A stretch of 64,000 bases of DNA. Origin: Sarocladium kiliense. Lineage: Eukaryota > Ascomycota > Sordariomycetes > Hypocreales > Sarocladiaceae. The stretch's first letter is position 1, and each line of letters opens with the position of its first letter. This document shows, one piece after another, positions 1-9,841 of the stretch. The notes beneath the pieces are model-generated. The model was given only the letters and a program-made list of their open reading frames with translations. It ran no database searches and had not been told where the DNA came from. The stretch spans positions 434,001-498,000 of the forward strand of contig JAUZTG010000012.1 of NCBI GenBank assembly GCA_030734395.1, read 5' to 3'. The position numbers and the translations under genes were made by a program.

Positions 1-3000
1 CAACCGTCCAAGCGGCCTCCCAAGCCAAGCTCTTTCATGCCGCGCTTGCTTGCGTGGGTGCGTATGTGTGTGTCAGGTTTACACCTTCATCTCATGACCA
101 CCCAAGCTAATGCTATGCAAAACGTGGTAAGGCTGACTTGACGGGCGGGCCCTCTTCTCTCGGCAAGGTAGCTTCGACAGCTTATTCTCGGCAGTCTTTG
201 CCAGAAACTCGTCTAGCGGCTGCGAAACCCAAGGGACAATCATGCGGCTGGAAACCCCTTGGCGTACGTCTGAGGGCGGGAGAAGGGGGGGGGGGGCAGT
301 CGATGAGGAAAGGCGTAATGAGAAGGTCAAAGGTAAAAGCGGCCTGTCAAATGTCTGTTAGTGAGAACAGGAACGCCAACCAGAAACAGACGAATGAGTG
401 GGCAAGGGAAAAAAAAGAGGAGAAGGGCCTTGAGCAGGCATCCTTTCCGAGTCTGGTAACGGGTTCTGGGGCGCATTTTCAGCTTCAAGCCACTGGCGCC
501 GCGCCAAGGCGAAAGGGTTCTGCGGTGTGTGATGAAAGCGAGGCGCTTGGGGAGAGGCTGTCATTGGCATTTGGGACGAGTGCGTAGTGGTTGAAGCTGT
601 GGACAGGGGGGTTGCAATGACCGTGGACGACTTGGCGAAGGGCTGGGCGAGGAGAGAGGAAGACGAAGCGCAGTGATGGATGACGTGGGTGTTTTTGGCG
701 ATGGAGACGCAACGGAAGCATGGTTCCGTTTGAGAAGAGGTGGTGGTGATGGTGATGAAGACGCGCGAGACAGAGGAAGCACCAGCTGTGTCGAATGGTA
801 AGGTCGGCAGGGTGCGGTACAACTAAGCTACTCGTCAATGCTGTTCCTGTGTCGAGACGTTGCTGAGACACGGCTGCACATTCTACCGTCCATTACCGTG
901 CTGTGTCTACTGCTGATGGTAGGGCACGTCCAGGCACGTCCAGGCCTCTCACCCGCTGTCATAGGGCTGCTGCCGTCAGTCAGCCATGTAAGCCACCAGC
1001 AAGCCCAGAACAGCAACCAACACCCAGCCCAGCCAAACAACCAGACTCTTTCCATTCTAGATTCATTCCATTTATCTCTCTCACCATCCGTGGCGTCTCT
1101 CCCTCACAGCAAGCCATCGGGCACGAAAGGGAAACCATCGCGACCACAGGGTGGCCTCCCACGCGGATTGCGCAAAACACACACTTTCTCGCACAAACCC
1201 ACGCTACAACCAACCAAAGTCCCAAACCCAGACCTTGCCGAGATGCGGTCCTCCTCTGAGGCTGAACAGCCCCGGCTGTCTTGGGGGAATTAAAGCACCC
1301 CCGACCGGCTGTCATTGCAGCTTTGGGCGGAGACCCTAGGGGACGAGGGAGCCCACTGCGGCTGAGCGACGAACAGGCTCTACCCGGTAGTTCGGCAAGC
1401 ATTAGTGAGTTGACATGCTAGAATCAGAACAAGATCTGCAGTTGAAAGCAGTCAAATGAAAAACCCACTTGGAATTGCCAATGCTTGGGTTGTGGTGCAT
1501 GGAACACCGGCACGCAGGTCAAGCGGGAAGAGCGCCTCGTGATTTCGGAAACCAAAGAGATTTGTGGCTTGCACGATGCGTGGCTTGGAAAACCTGACTT
1601 CTTTCTGGAGGCCTCGTTTTCGTTGGAAAAGCCTCGATATTTTGCAGTTCATGACGAGAATGGTTTCTGACGATGGTCATGTCAATCATCCAAGCGCTAC
1701 AGTCATGATCAACAAGTCGTGCAAGGTTGCCCCCCAGCTTATCTCATCGACAACGTCCTGAGGGAATAATCGGCTTAGACGTCCTGGGATCATCTGCCAA
1801 GGGTTCAAGCCAGGGCCAAGCAAGCTTAAGGGAAATGAGCCGATCAAGTGCCTCAAAACGAACTGGCCTGCTTCCTGGTCCTGAGTTTCGGTTCGAATTA
1901 GAAGCCCCCAATGAGCCTAGCACACCATCTAACCGTTTCTATTGCGAGATTTTGGTCGCAAAAGACAGCTTGACTCGGTGGGATGCTATAATTAGATCGA
2001 AGTATCATTGAAAGGGCTTGTAATTTCCGATCCAGATAAATGCATGGCCGATATCTCCAGCTGGAACAAAATATCACCAGCTTTGCAAAGGTCATCAGCA
2101 CCGTCCGAGGGTCATCACACGTCCTCTTTCATCGTAACATAGCTCAGGGAAGTATGTTTGACCTTGACGCTCAGCTGTAACTCTGCTGTGTGCCTGGACA
2201 GATATTGGAACCCCCTGAAAAGGAACATGTCGCTCGTGATTTTTGGGGTAAGGCTCAGGGGCGCTTTCAGGAGCGCGACATGAATTGACAGCTCATGGAC
2301 AAGATATCTTACCTGCTATTCTGGCTGCTATTCTGGCTGCTATTCTAGTTGCTATTCCAATTTCTAGTTTAGCTACTATCTTAGCTACTTATTGCATGTT
2401 AAAGAGGTTATTTGATAGTGTGGTGTGAAGCGGTTGAGGACCTCAGCGAGAGCCCAAGGCAGCCTGCAACCAAGTACAAAAGGGACAACCCTAACACACT
2501 GCCTCCCATGTACCGATCTAACCATGAAATGACAATTCTAGCTGATAGTATACTTATTATCTTAGCCGCCATTCTGGCTACTGTCCTGGCTGTAATAGCG
2601 CCCTAAGATAGGCACTGAAAATTGTTTCTGCTTGTGTCAGGCATCACTACGCCTATTCAGGGCAGTTCAGTGTTATCTCAGGCGAGGCTCACCATGCTCG
2701 CCCGAGTTTAACCTATATACCCATACAGCACCAGCGGACTCGACGTTCCTAAAACTAGCTTATGTTTAAGGAAAGGAATAAAGGGTCCTCTACAGTTCAC
2801 AGACCCATTTGAATCTACACTATGGCGTAGTCAAGCCGAAAGAAGAGCTTGAAAACCGTTGACTTAATCGATCTTATCGAGACTACAATTCTCACGGGCT
2901 GCGTAAGGGCAAGCCAGGGCTTGATGACACGCCTATGTTGAGGAAACTTCAGCGGAATGTTAAGAAATAGTATCAAAGAATGGCGAAATTATAAATAGCT

Positions 3001-4209
3001 AAAATAATAATTAAGAAGATAGGGTATTAGAGAATGATAGACCAGAGACAGCACATCAAGGAAAGATTTATCTTATTCTTCAATGTTCCGCTGAATAGTC
3101 CTGTTAACATTGCTAGTCTGCCCGGTGTTGTGGCTATATTATAGTAGGCGCTAAATATCGATAAATCAACACCTCCAGAGGCAGCCGACTACACGACACG
3201 TGGGAGAGTTACGACCGGCACTTTTTTCGGTTTTCTATGATTACTTACCGAGTCATCTATCATAAAGTGTGTGTGGACCCTGATTCATTGGCTGAAGCAA
3301 GACACTTAATGGCCATCAGAAGAGGTTGCCAAGCATAGAGACACTCATATACATACATATGGGAAGAGAGAAACGATCAAGTTTGGCGTACCATCGTGGA
3401 TCTAGATTTAAGTGAATCACCCCCGCTTTGACAAGACGCAATGCTTCTATACGCTTATTTCCCAAAGGCCCCCCCTCAGCCCTCGTCGGATGAAGGCGTA
3501 CGATACCTGCCGTCCAGCTCTTTACGCTCAGCGGCGTGATCTCGTACCCCCATCATCAGCGTCACCATCAGGACCAGAGTCTCGGCCGCCGCGTGTGAAC
3601 AGCGCTTGCCGGTCCCCCCTTTCGGTTGCCGCTGTTGCTGTTGAAAGGGGACAATGCGGCCGGCTGACGCTTAGCGGTATCATGCTAGGGATTGAGGAAG
3701 GGTTGGGGGCTGTACTCGCGGTAGTCGGCGCCCTAGTGTTGCTGCTCAGAGACGCGCATTGTGCAGCAACGAAGCAGGATCCGGCGCCAGTATCTCTTTC
3801 TCAACGGATACTCGTTAGCAGCCTTCTGAGCCTTCAGGATGAGTCTCTGTTAACAACTCATGACTGGTCCCCGGAAAACCTGAGGGCCTGGTTGTAGCAG
3901 CTTGGGAGTAGTGGGCACTGCTTTGCTATGTCGTCCAGGTCTATCCTCCCCATGACACAGGACGTCGCAATTTCCAACTGGTAGAGAGCCTGTCGAGATG
4001 TCTATTGGACCCCTGACATCAGAAACAATACCAATCCGTCACAATGGAGGGAGGCTCAGTTGGGCACGTACTCCAGATCCTCGAGCATATGAGGGTGTTT
4101 GGTAGAAGAAACACCAGACCGACAGTCTGAAGCTCGGGTGACAAGCACCATCAAAGTGACGGTCCACAATGATCCAGGCATGTACATGAAGATCAGATGG
4201 AGCTGTCTA
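1..4209. other. Gene-poor region, no supportable gene
   Basis: No open frame here shows a recognisable domain, convincing codon usage or a conserved start. The longer frames (around 138-587, 838-1293 and 3412-3897) are composed of Ser/Pro/Arg-rich, low-information sequence; the 3412 frame begins at GTG. The stretch 1-1400 is GC-rich with pyrimidine-rich patches like a fungal 5' leader or promoter, so it may belong to a gene outside the window or to unrecognised UTR. About 2300-3400 is visibly AT-richer, with short repeats and many stop codons in all frames, as in decayed intergenic or repeat-derived DNA. Confidence 0.6.
2315..2358. repeat. 12-bp tandem repeat, about 3.7 copies
   Basis: Units of 12 bp (GCTATTCTGGCT) are repeated head to tail: two exact copies, a third with two changes and a partial fourth. 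Related GCTA/TTCTAG-type words continue to about 2400 and reappear near 2540-2600. The tract lies in an AT-rich gene-free stretch. It looks like a small minisatellite or part of a decayed repeat; no coding role is seen. Confidence 0.75.
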
Positions 4210-4905
4210 TCAAGGCCCTCCCAGCATCTTCTGCAATTCATCCCAGTCGCAACTAGAGACTGACCACTCAGGACCTGACGCCAGTGTCGGTTCAATGACA
4301 CCTGACTCCAACATCGGGTCCATAGGCGGCATGTCGAATGCGTCCATGTTAGGCCATTGCACCGGCCACGGCTCAGAGAAGTTCCAGTCCAAGCCCACGT
4401 CCAAGCCGCTGCCCATTGCCGGAGCCTCAAGCCCAGAAACACCACTCTCCGGCGTCCCCGACTCCCCGCTGGTCGAACTCGTCGCCGCCCCCGTCGCAGC
4501 AAAATACTCATACGGCGTACTCCCCGTCAACTTCTTAAAAGTCCTGTGAAAGTGCCACTTGGACAGTCCCATCGCCCTGGCCATCTCGCCCGACGTGGCC
4601 GGCGCAACACGGAGCTGTCTCGGGCGCGCCAACAGTGCCCGGATCTTGACTTCGGCCAGCTCCTCGGGCATCGCGGACGCGACTTGGGGCTTGCAGCGCT
4701 TGCAGGGACGGAAGCCGGCGCGGACGGCATCCTGGGCGAGGTCGAAGAACAGGACGTTGTGGCGCCGGGCGAGGCGGGCTTTGCAGATGGGGCGGCAATA
4801 GATCTTGGTAGTGCGGACAGCGTAAACGAAGTGTAGGTCTGCGGAGGGGTCGCGAGTGGTGACAGCGAGCCAGCGGCTGTCGTCGCTGACGAAGGGGGAA
4901 GCCAT
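4210..4905 (-). CDS. Ada-type zinc-cysteine domain plus single AraC-type HTH protein
   Basis: Single-exon gene, 231 aa from the ATG at 4905; the frame stays open upstream to 5103, but the domain begins just after this ATG. Residues about 8-75 form the Ada metal-binding domain: Cys37, Cys41, Cys68 and Cys71 occur as CRPIC and CKRC, the ligands that in E. coli Ada bind zinc and take a methyl group from DNA methylphosphotriesters. Residues about 85-135 match the first helix-turn-helix of an AraC/Ada module (LSKWHFHRTFKKLTGSTPYE). The second AraC HTH and the O6-methylguanine methyltransferase domain are absent; instead there is a Ser/Thr-rich linker and an acidic, Trp/Met/Pro-rich tail resembling an activation region. 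By family knowledge it could sense DNA methylation and switch on transcription; this is inference. It is divergent from the flavin-reductase-like gene. Confidence 0.85.
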   Translation of the reverse strand: MASPFVSDDSRWLAVTTRDPSADLHFVYAVRTTKIYCRPICKARLARRHNVLFFDLAQDAVRAGFRPCKRCKPQVASAMPEELAEVKIRALLARPRQLRVAPATSGEMARAMGLSKWHFHRTFKKLTGSTPYEYFAATGAATSSTSGESGTPESGVSGLEAPAMGSGLDVGLDWNFSEPWPVQWPNMDAFDMPPMDPMLESGVIEPTLASGPEWSVSSCDWDELQKMLGGP

Positions 4906-5326
4906 GGATGAGAGAGACGGTGTGCGAAGCGGCGACAAGGCGAGACGATTGGGGGAGATGAGCCTGTGCAAGACGCGGTGAATGGAAGACCTTGTACGGA
5001 TGAACAAGTCTGACTCTGATGTGAGAAGTCGCACGTTGAAATGGGAATTCCACTCGTTGGAGCAGACAACGGAAAGGACGGACGTTGCTCTCGAAGTGGC
5101 CAACCAGCTTCACCCTCCCACCCCTCTCCTCCTCCCAGGCTCACTAGCCCACGCCGGCTACACCGACAACATCCATAGCAACAGCAACACGCTACCAAGG
5201 CCGCTGTTATAGAGAACCGACGCCAGGGATCAACGACTTCGGCAGCAACAATGGTAGCCACAGTTGCTGCAGTTGTACTCTGAACAGACTCAAACATCTC
5301 CGTGGGCTCGAGGGCTCAAGATGCCA

Positions 5327-5333
5327 TATAAGG
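5327..5333 (+). promoter_or_regulatory. Possible TATA box in the Ada/flavin-reductase divergent promoter
   Basis: TATAAGG lies about 140 bp before the ATG of the flavin-reductase-like gene, within the 567-bp region between two divergent start codons (4906-5472). Position and sequence fit a TATA element; no transcript data are available. Confidence 0.3.
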
Positions 5334-5472
5334 AGGATAATGTCTTGCTTGACCTGGGCATCATCACCCCAACACCCAGCACTTATTCTTCACACTAAAG
5401 CACAAGAGAGAGTCTGTCAATCCAGCACTTCTCCTTGCATAATAATAACAACACACCCCCATAATCACGAAC

Positions 5473-6288
5473 ATGCCACACTCTGTCATCTCCCCCGCCA
5501 TCCTCTACTTCGGCACCCCCGTCGTCCTCGTCACTTCGGAGAACGAAGATGGCCCGGACAACATCTGCCCAATCTCTTCCGTCTTCTGGCTCGGCCACCG
5601 CTGCATCCTCGGCTTCGCCTCCGCGAGCCAGACGCCCCTCAACATTCTTCGCACCGGCAATTGCGTCGTCAACCTCGTTGACGACACCATGACCGCCCCT
5701 GTCAACGCCCTCGCCTCCACTACCGGCAACAACCCGCCCTCCGCGAGCAAACTCGAGCGTGGCTATCGCTACGTCAAGGACAAGTGGGCCGTATCGGGGT
5801 TGACACCCGAGAAGTCTGACTTTGTCCGTTCGATGCGCATCAGGGAATGTCCTGTGCAGATGGAGTGCGAGCTGGCGGCCGCTTTCCCTCTCATGGAGGA
5901 TGTTCCCGATCGAGCTGGCCTCTTGACCCTGATCGAGCTCAAGGTCCTGCGGACGCACGTGGTCGAGGAGCTGCGCATGGACGGCCACCCGAACCGCATC
6001 GACCCGGACGCGTGGCGACCTATGATCATGTCGTTCCAGGAGCTGTATGGTCTGGGTGGGACCAAGCTCGGGACCAGCTCCCTGGCAAGGGTCAACGAGG
6101 AGAAGTATCGGTTGCTCACAAAGAGTGATGTCGTCTCATCACCCGGCGATCGGGATCAGGAGATTGCCGAGTCCAAGGCAAAGATGAGTGACAGGAGTAT
6201 CGTGACCACGATGCCTGGGGAAGCGCCGTTGTGCCACCACGAACAGGACGAGCCCCCCAGGGGCCGTGTCCCTCAGGAAGGGTTCTGA
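5473..6288 (+). CDS. Flavin-reductase-like FMN-binding split-barrel protein
   Basis: Intron-free gene of 271 aa. The N-terminal two thirds (about residues 8-200) match the flavin reductase-like / DIM6-NTAB split-barrel family: it opens with the strand pattern YFGTPVVLVTSENEDGPDN, followed by a PISSVFWLG-type segment and a NCVVNLV segment around the flavin site. Members bind FMN and act as flavin reductases or flavoprotein oxygenases in the cytosol. The substrate here cannot be read from sequence. The C-terminal 70 residues are hydrophilic and less conserved-looking. No signal peptide or membrane segment is seen. It shares a divergent promoter with the Ada/AraC-type gene, which invites but does not prove co-regulation. 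Confidence 0.85.
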   Translation: MPHSVISPAILYFGTPVVLVTSENEDGPDNICPISSVFWLGHRCILGFASASQTPLNILRTGNCVVNLVDDTMTAPVNALASTTGNNPPSASKLERGYRYVKDKWAVSGLTPEKSDFVRSMRIRECPVQMECELAAAFPLMEDVPDRAGLLTLIELKVLRTHVVEELRMDGHPNRIDPDAWRPMIMSFQELYGLGGTKLGTSSLARVNEEKYRLLTKSDVVSSPGDRDQEIAESKAKMSDRSIVTTMPGEAPLCHHEQDEPPRGRVPQEGF

Positions 6289-7534
6289 GAGAATAAAATG
6301 ATGAGAAACAGGGTATGCTATAGATGGTTACTGTAGGGTTGCGCAGAGGATCCTTTGCCATGGAGTTTTGCATAGAGTTTTCCAATCCTGGTCTAAAATG
6401 TCAACTTCTTTTGTTAGCCTGGTTGTATTCTAGCACACGGATGCTTCACCTCAGGTTAAAGTAGCATTGCTCAGGCTCAATGATAGAAGAGGGAATTCAA
6501 GATGCCTGTTTTAGGAGTGCATTCTAGCTTCTATTCGAGCTGCTTACTTTTGCTGCGATCATAGCTAGATTATAGGAGGCATCAGATAACAGCCTGTAGA
6601 ACATAGTGTAAATCATGTGTCTCTCAAACTACTTAGACAAGTCCTTTCATTTCCTACTCTTCTTTTCTATTCTACTCTTTATTCTACTTCTCATTCTACT
6701 CTGTATTTTACTCTCTGTTCTGTCATCTATGTCTACTTTATGAACAGACATCAAACAGAGTTGAGCCACTTGTAGTGAGGTTCGTATCATAGTTGCGACG
6801 CAACAAGTCGAGTGAAATGAAACCACTAATAAGAACTACTTTGACTCATGCTGTACAACCTCTGCCTGTGTCAACATGCTTGCTAACAGTGACCACTTCA
6901 CTTATCTTCCTTTCTTACCCAAGCCCATATTTTAACCTCCTAACTTGCCTTGTACATCACCGGTGAATACCGTCTGTCTCCGAACTGCTGATGTTATAGG
7001 GCTTGCATCACTGCTTACTTTATATCGTACTCTCATGTCTCTTGTACTACACATCTTGCCACCTTTCTTGGTGTCAGCCTCGCCGCCTGTGATGTATCCG
7101 GAGGCACAGAACTATTTGACATCACGCTCAGGTCAGTCAAATGGCCCATTACCCGGACGGAGACTGTTGTGTCTTGCGCCATGCCAGGTCCTACACTGGC
7201 TCCCGGCGTTTGGCTCCATAAAGTCTGGGCGCTGAGCTTGACGTGCCCAACAATCAAGGCGCGAAAGCTCGACTTCACCCGTACAGGTCGTAAGATATGG
7301 GTGAGTGATCGTAGATGATTGGAGCGCGTCCGAGACTTTGAGGGCCCTGGAAGTGCTTAGAGATGGCTGCTTGATACGTTTGCCCGGTAATGCATAGCTT
7401 CTTAAACAGCACGGCGTGGAGTCAGACTACGGGAATGTGTCGATGCCAGATTTTACCCCCATGTATTGCTATGACTTTGGTCTAAGTCGTCAAATCGTGA
7501 GCTAGTATCCTTCTAAGCCCGTCTCAAATCATCT
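6289..7534. other. Intergenic region with low-complexity pyrimidine tract
   Basis: No gene is supportable. Between about 6650 and 6725 there is an imperfect short tandem pattern of TTCTAYTCTACTC-like words. Around 6500-6600 the sequence is rich in AGCT/TAGCT words similar in flavour to the repeat near 2315. The open frames at 6945-7278 carry no recognisable domain. The right end is the 3' side of the guanine deaminase gene. Confidence 0.6.
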
Positions 7535-9010
7535 TCACTTTCGTTCATGCACCAGCCGACCCTTCACCCACACCTTCTTCGTGTTCCGATCATCCCCATT
7601 GTACAACCACTTTGCCATCCTCTCCTCCCAGTTTTCCCACCCAAACATGTCCACATTCCCCTCTCCGACCCTCTCTCCATCCTCTCCTACAACCGCCAAT
7701 CCGACCATCTGTGCATCCCAGTCCATTCCGACCTCAAACCCACCAACCTTCTCCTCCAAACCAAGACACTTCGCTCCGCCTCTTGTAGCGAGATACAGGA
7801 CCTCTTCAACGGTCAACTTCACACCCTCCTTCTCCTCGCCATCCTTTTCGACTCCCATCGCCACATGCCGGCTCACTAGCACAGCCTGTCTCGCTGCCTC
7901 AAGCACGCTGGGACTGTACCCGCCACTGACATCAGTTCCAAGACCGACCTCAACGCCGCGCGACCACAGCCAGCGTACACGAGCCGCACCGCTTGTGATG
8001 CTGCTGTTGCTGCATGGGCAGTGGGAGACCTTGGCACCACGCGAGGCGATCAAGTCGGCCTCCTCTGTGGTAACATGGACAGCATGCGCAAGGACAGTTC
8101 GTGACGTGAGAAGCCCACACATGTCGTACACGCCAGCATAAGACTTTGATCCAGGGAACATGTCCGCCACGAGCTCGACCTCTCCTTTGTTCTCAGATAT
8201 ATGAGTCTGCACCGCGAGGTTCTTCTCACGCTGCAACTCCCCAAGACCAGTCATTGCTTCAACAGAGCAACTCGGCGCAAACCTCGGGGTCAGAATTGGG
8301 GCCACAATGTCGAAGCCTGGATCAACCTTCTCGATGTGCTCAATCACCTCCTTCGTCTTCCGGATGCTCGCTTCTGCAGACTCATCGCGGTAGTAGTTTG
8401 GGTTCAGGCGTTCGTCGTCCATACAGACCCTCCCGACAAAGGCGCGCTGGCCTATCGAGAGGCAGAGATCCGCGAGCAGGTTGGTGGCGGCAACATCAAT
8501 GGTAGCGTAGTAGGCAGCGGTGGTAGTGCCATGAGACAGGGTACGGCGGACACAAGCAGTGTAGACCTGGCGAGCCTTGGGTAGCGAAGAGAGACTGGCT
8601 TCCAGGGGGAACGTGTACGTCTCGAGCCAGTCAAGTAGCGTGGACTTGCCAAAGATACCGGCATTGGGGTACTGTGAAGCATGGATATGCGTGTCTGTCA
8701 CACAGTCAGCAAATCTCATCGGGATATTCAAGAGTCGTTTGGCAAGCTCACCTATGAACCCTGGGAAAAAGAATTGGCCAGGCTCACAGACATGCCAGTG
8801 GACGTCCTCGCGCGGCCATTCTAGCTCATCAATGGCGGCCTGGGCTTTCGTCTGCAGCTCGCCCTCACCGACATCCTTCTCAATCCTCACAATTTTACCG
8901 GTCTCATCCACGCAGACAACAGAGTTATGCAAGAACTCGACGACCTGTCTGCTGGTACTGTGCACAAAGGTGCCCATGGCAACCAGCCTTTTCGATTTTG
9001 TGTCGGACAT
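7535..9010 (-). CDS. Guanine deaminase
   Basis: Two exons, complement(join(7535..8694,8752..9010)), 472 aa. Converts guanine to xanthine in purine salvage and degradation; a cytosolic zinc amidohydrolase. The metal site is clear: PGFIDTHIHASQYPN (H89, H91), QTHISENKGEVELV, LAHAVH and the catalytic Asp in GLGTDVSGGYSPS, all in family order. The intron (8695-8751, 57 bp, GTGAGC...TGACAG with a CTGAC branch) contains no stop and is a multiple of three. Unspliced reading would therefore insert 19 residues directly before the HxH motif; the splice is required to rebuild the invariant FIDTHIH. The start is the ATG giving MSDTKSKRL. It lies tail-away from FAS beta on the same strand. Confidence 0.93.
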   Translation of the reverse strand: MSDTKSKRLVAMGTFVHSTSRQVVEFLHNSVVCVDETGKIVRIEKDVGEGELQTKAQAAIDELEWPREDVHWHVCEPGQFFFPGFIGELAKRLLNIPMRFADCVTDTHIHASQYPNAGIFGKSTLLDWLETYTFPLEASLSSLPKARQVYTACVRRTLSHGTTTAAYYATIDVAATNLLADLCLSIGQRAFVGRVCMDDERLNPNYYRDESAEASIRKTKEVIEHIEKVDPGFDIVAPILTPRFAPSCSVEAMTGLGELQREKNLAVQTHISENKGEVELVADMFPGSKSYAGVYDMCGLLTSRTVLAHAVHVTTEEADLIASRGAKVSHCPCSNSSITSGAARVRWLWSRGVEVGLGTDVSGGYSPSVLEAARQAVLVSRHVAMGVEKDGEEKEGVKLTVEEVLYLATRGGAKCLGLEEKVGGFEVGMDWDAQMVGLAVVGEDGERVGEGNVDMFGWENWEERMAKWLYNGDDRNTKKVWVKGRLVHERK

Positions 9011-9841
9011 CTTTTCCCCAACTTTGTCTGATGCCAGCTCGAGCTTGAAGGATTGCAGTGATGGGTCAAGAATTTTCTCACTCTACGTCTGTGACTTCGA
9101 GGCTCAGCCCTGGAAATCGTCTCAGCAAGGTAACACAGCATCGCCAGTAGGGTATCAACCAACCTTTATACTCAAGGTCAGCTACGCCTTTTCTATTCAC
9201 CACCAACAGCTCTGATATCACAGTTCTCAGGACAGCAAACACAGTGACGCACAGCGGGACGAGCTGCAGGAAGTTGAAGCTGAAGCAGATAGGGAGTACG
9301 GTATCTTTCGTCCTCGGCCATCCCAACGTGTTGCGACCGGAGATCGGAGTAGGCAGATCCGCAGGCTGCCCCACCACCCAGCACGGCGGGCATCGCCGCC
9401 GGCCGCCTCTTGTGTTCAGGTCCGGGGTGGAGGGCGTCGCCAAGGCCATCACAGCGTAGATATGCAAGGTGTGGCTGAATGGCTTGGATTATGTTTGATG
9501 CTCGTTCTAATCAATTCGAAGGATTCATTCGATGCTCACGTGGGGGTTGATCAACATAAGATCGTGATTAGCCTCTTCTCTCGGTGGTAGCTGAAACGCC
9601 TCGCGTCCCAATGGTAGTCATCACTCGTCACGGGAGGGAAGGCATGGGGCACACGGAGAGAGTATGGTATGCCAAAAATATCTATTCGGTTCGTAATAAA
9701 CATAGTACAAACAAACGCCGCTCTGCAACAACATACAACTTCTAACAGCAGCTGACTCTATCATGGTCATATCTCCTCGCGGTCTTGGCCGCCATTCTAT
9801 ACATCTCGCATCCTCCATAATATCCTCCATCTCATTCTGAA
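9011..9841. other. Intergenic: guanine deaminase promoter and FAS beta 3' flank
   Basis: Contains the upstream region of the guanine deaminase gene and the 3' flank of FAS beta (both minus strand). A minus-strand frame with an ATG at 9449 runs 123 codons to 9078, with one hydrophobic stretch (about LQLVPLCVTVFAVLRTVI) that could be a membrane helix. It has no recognised family and may be chance or 5' leader, so it is not annotated as a gene. Confidence 0.5.

Noticed and set aside
3412..3897. 161-codon plus-strand frame as a gene
   Set aside because: Starts at GTG, is low-information, has no family signature and no splice context.
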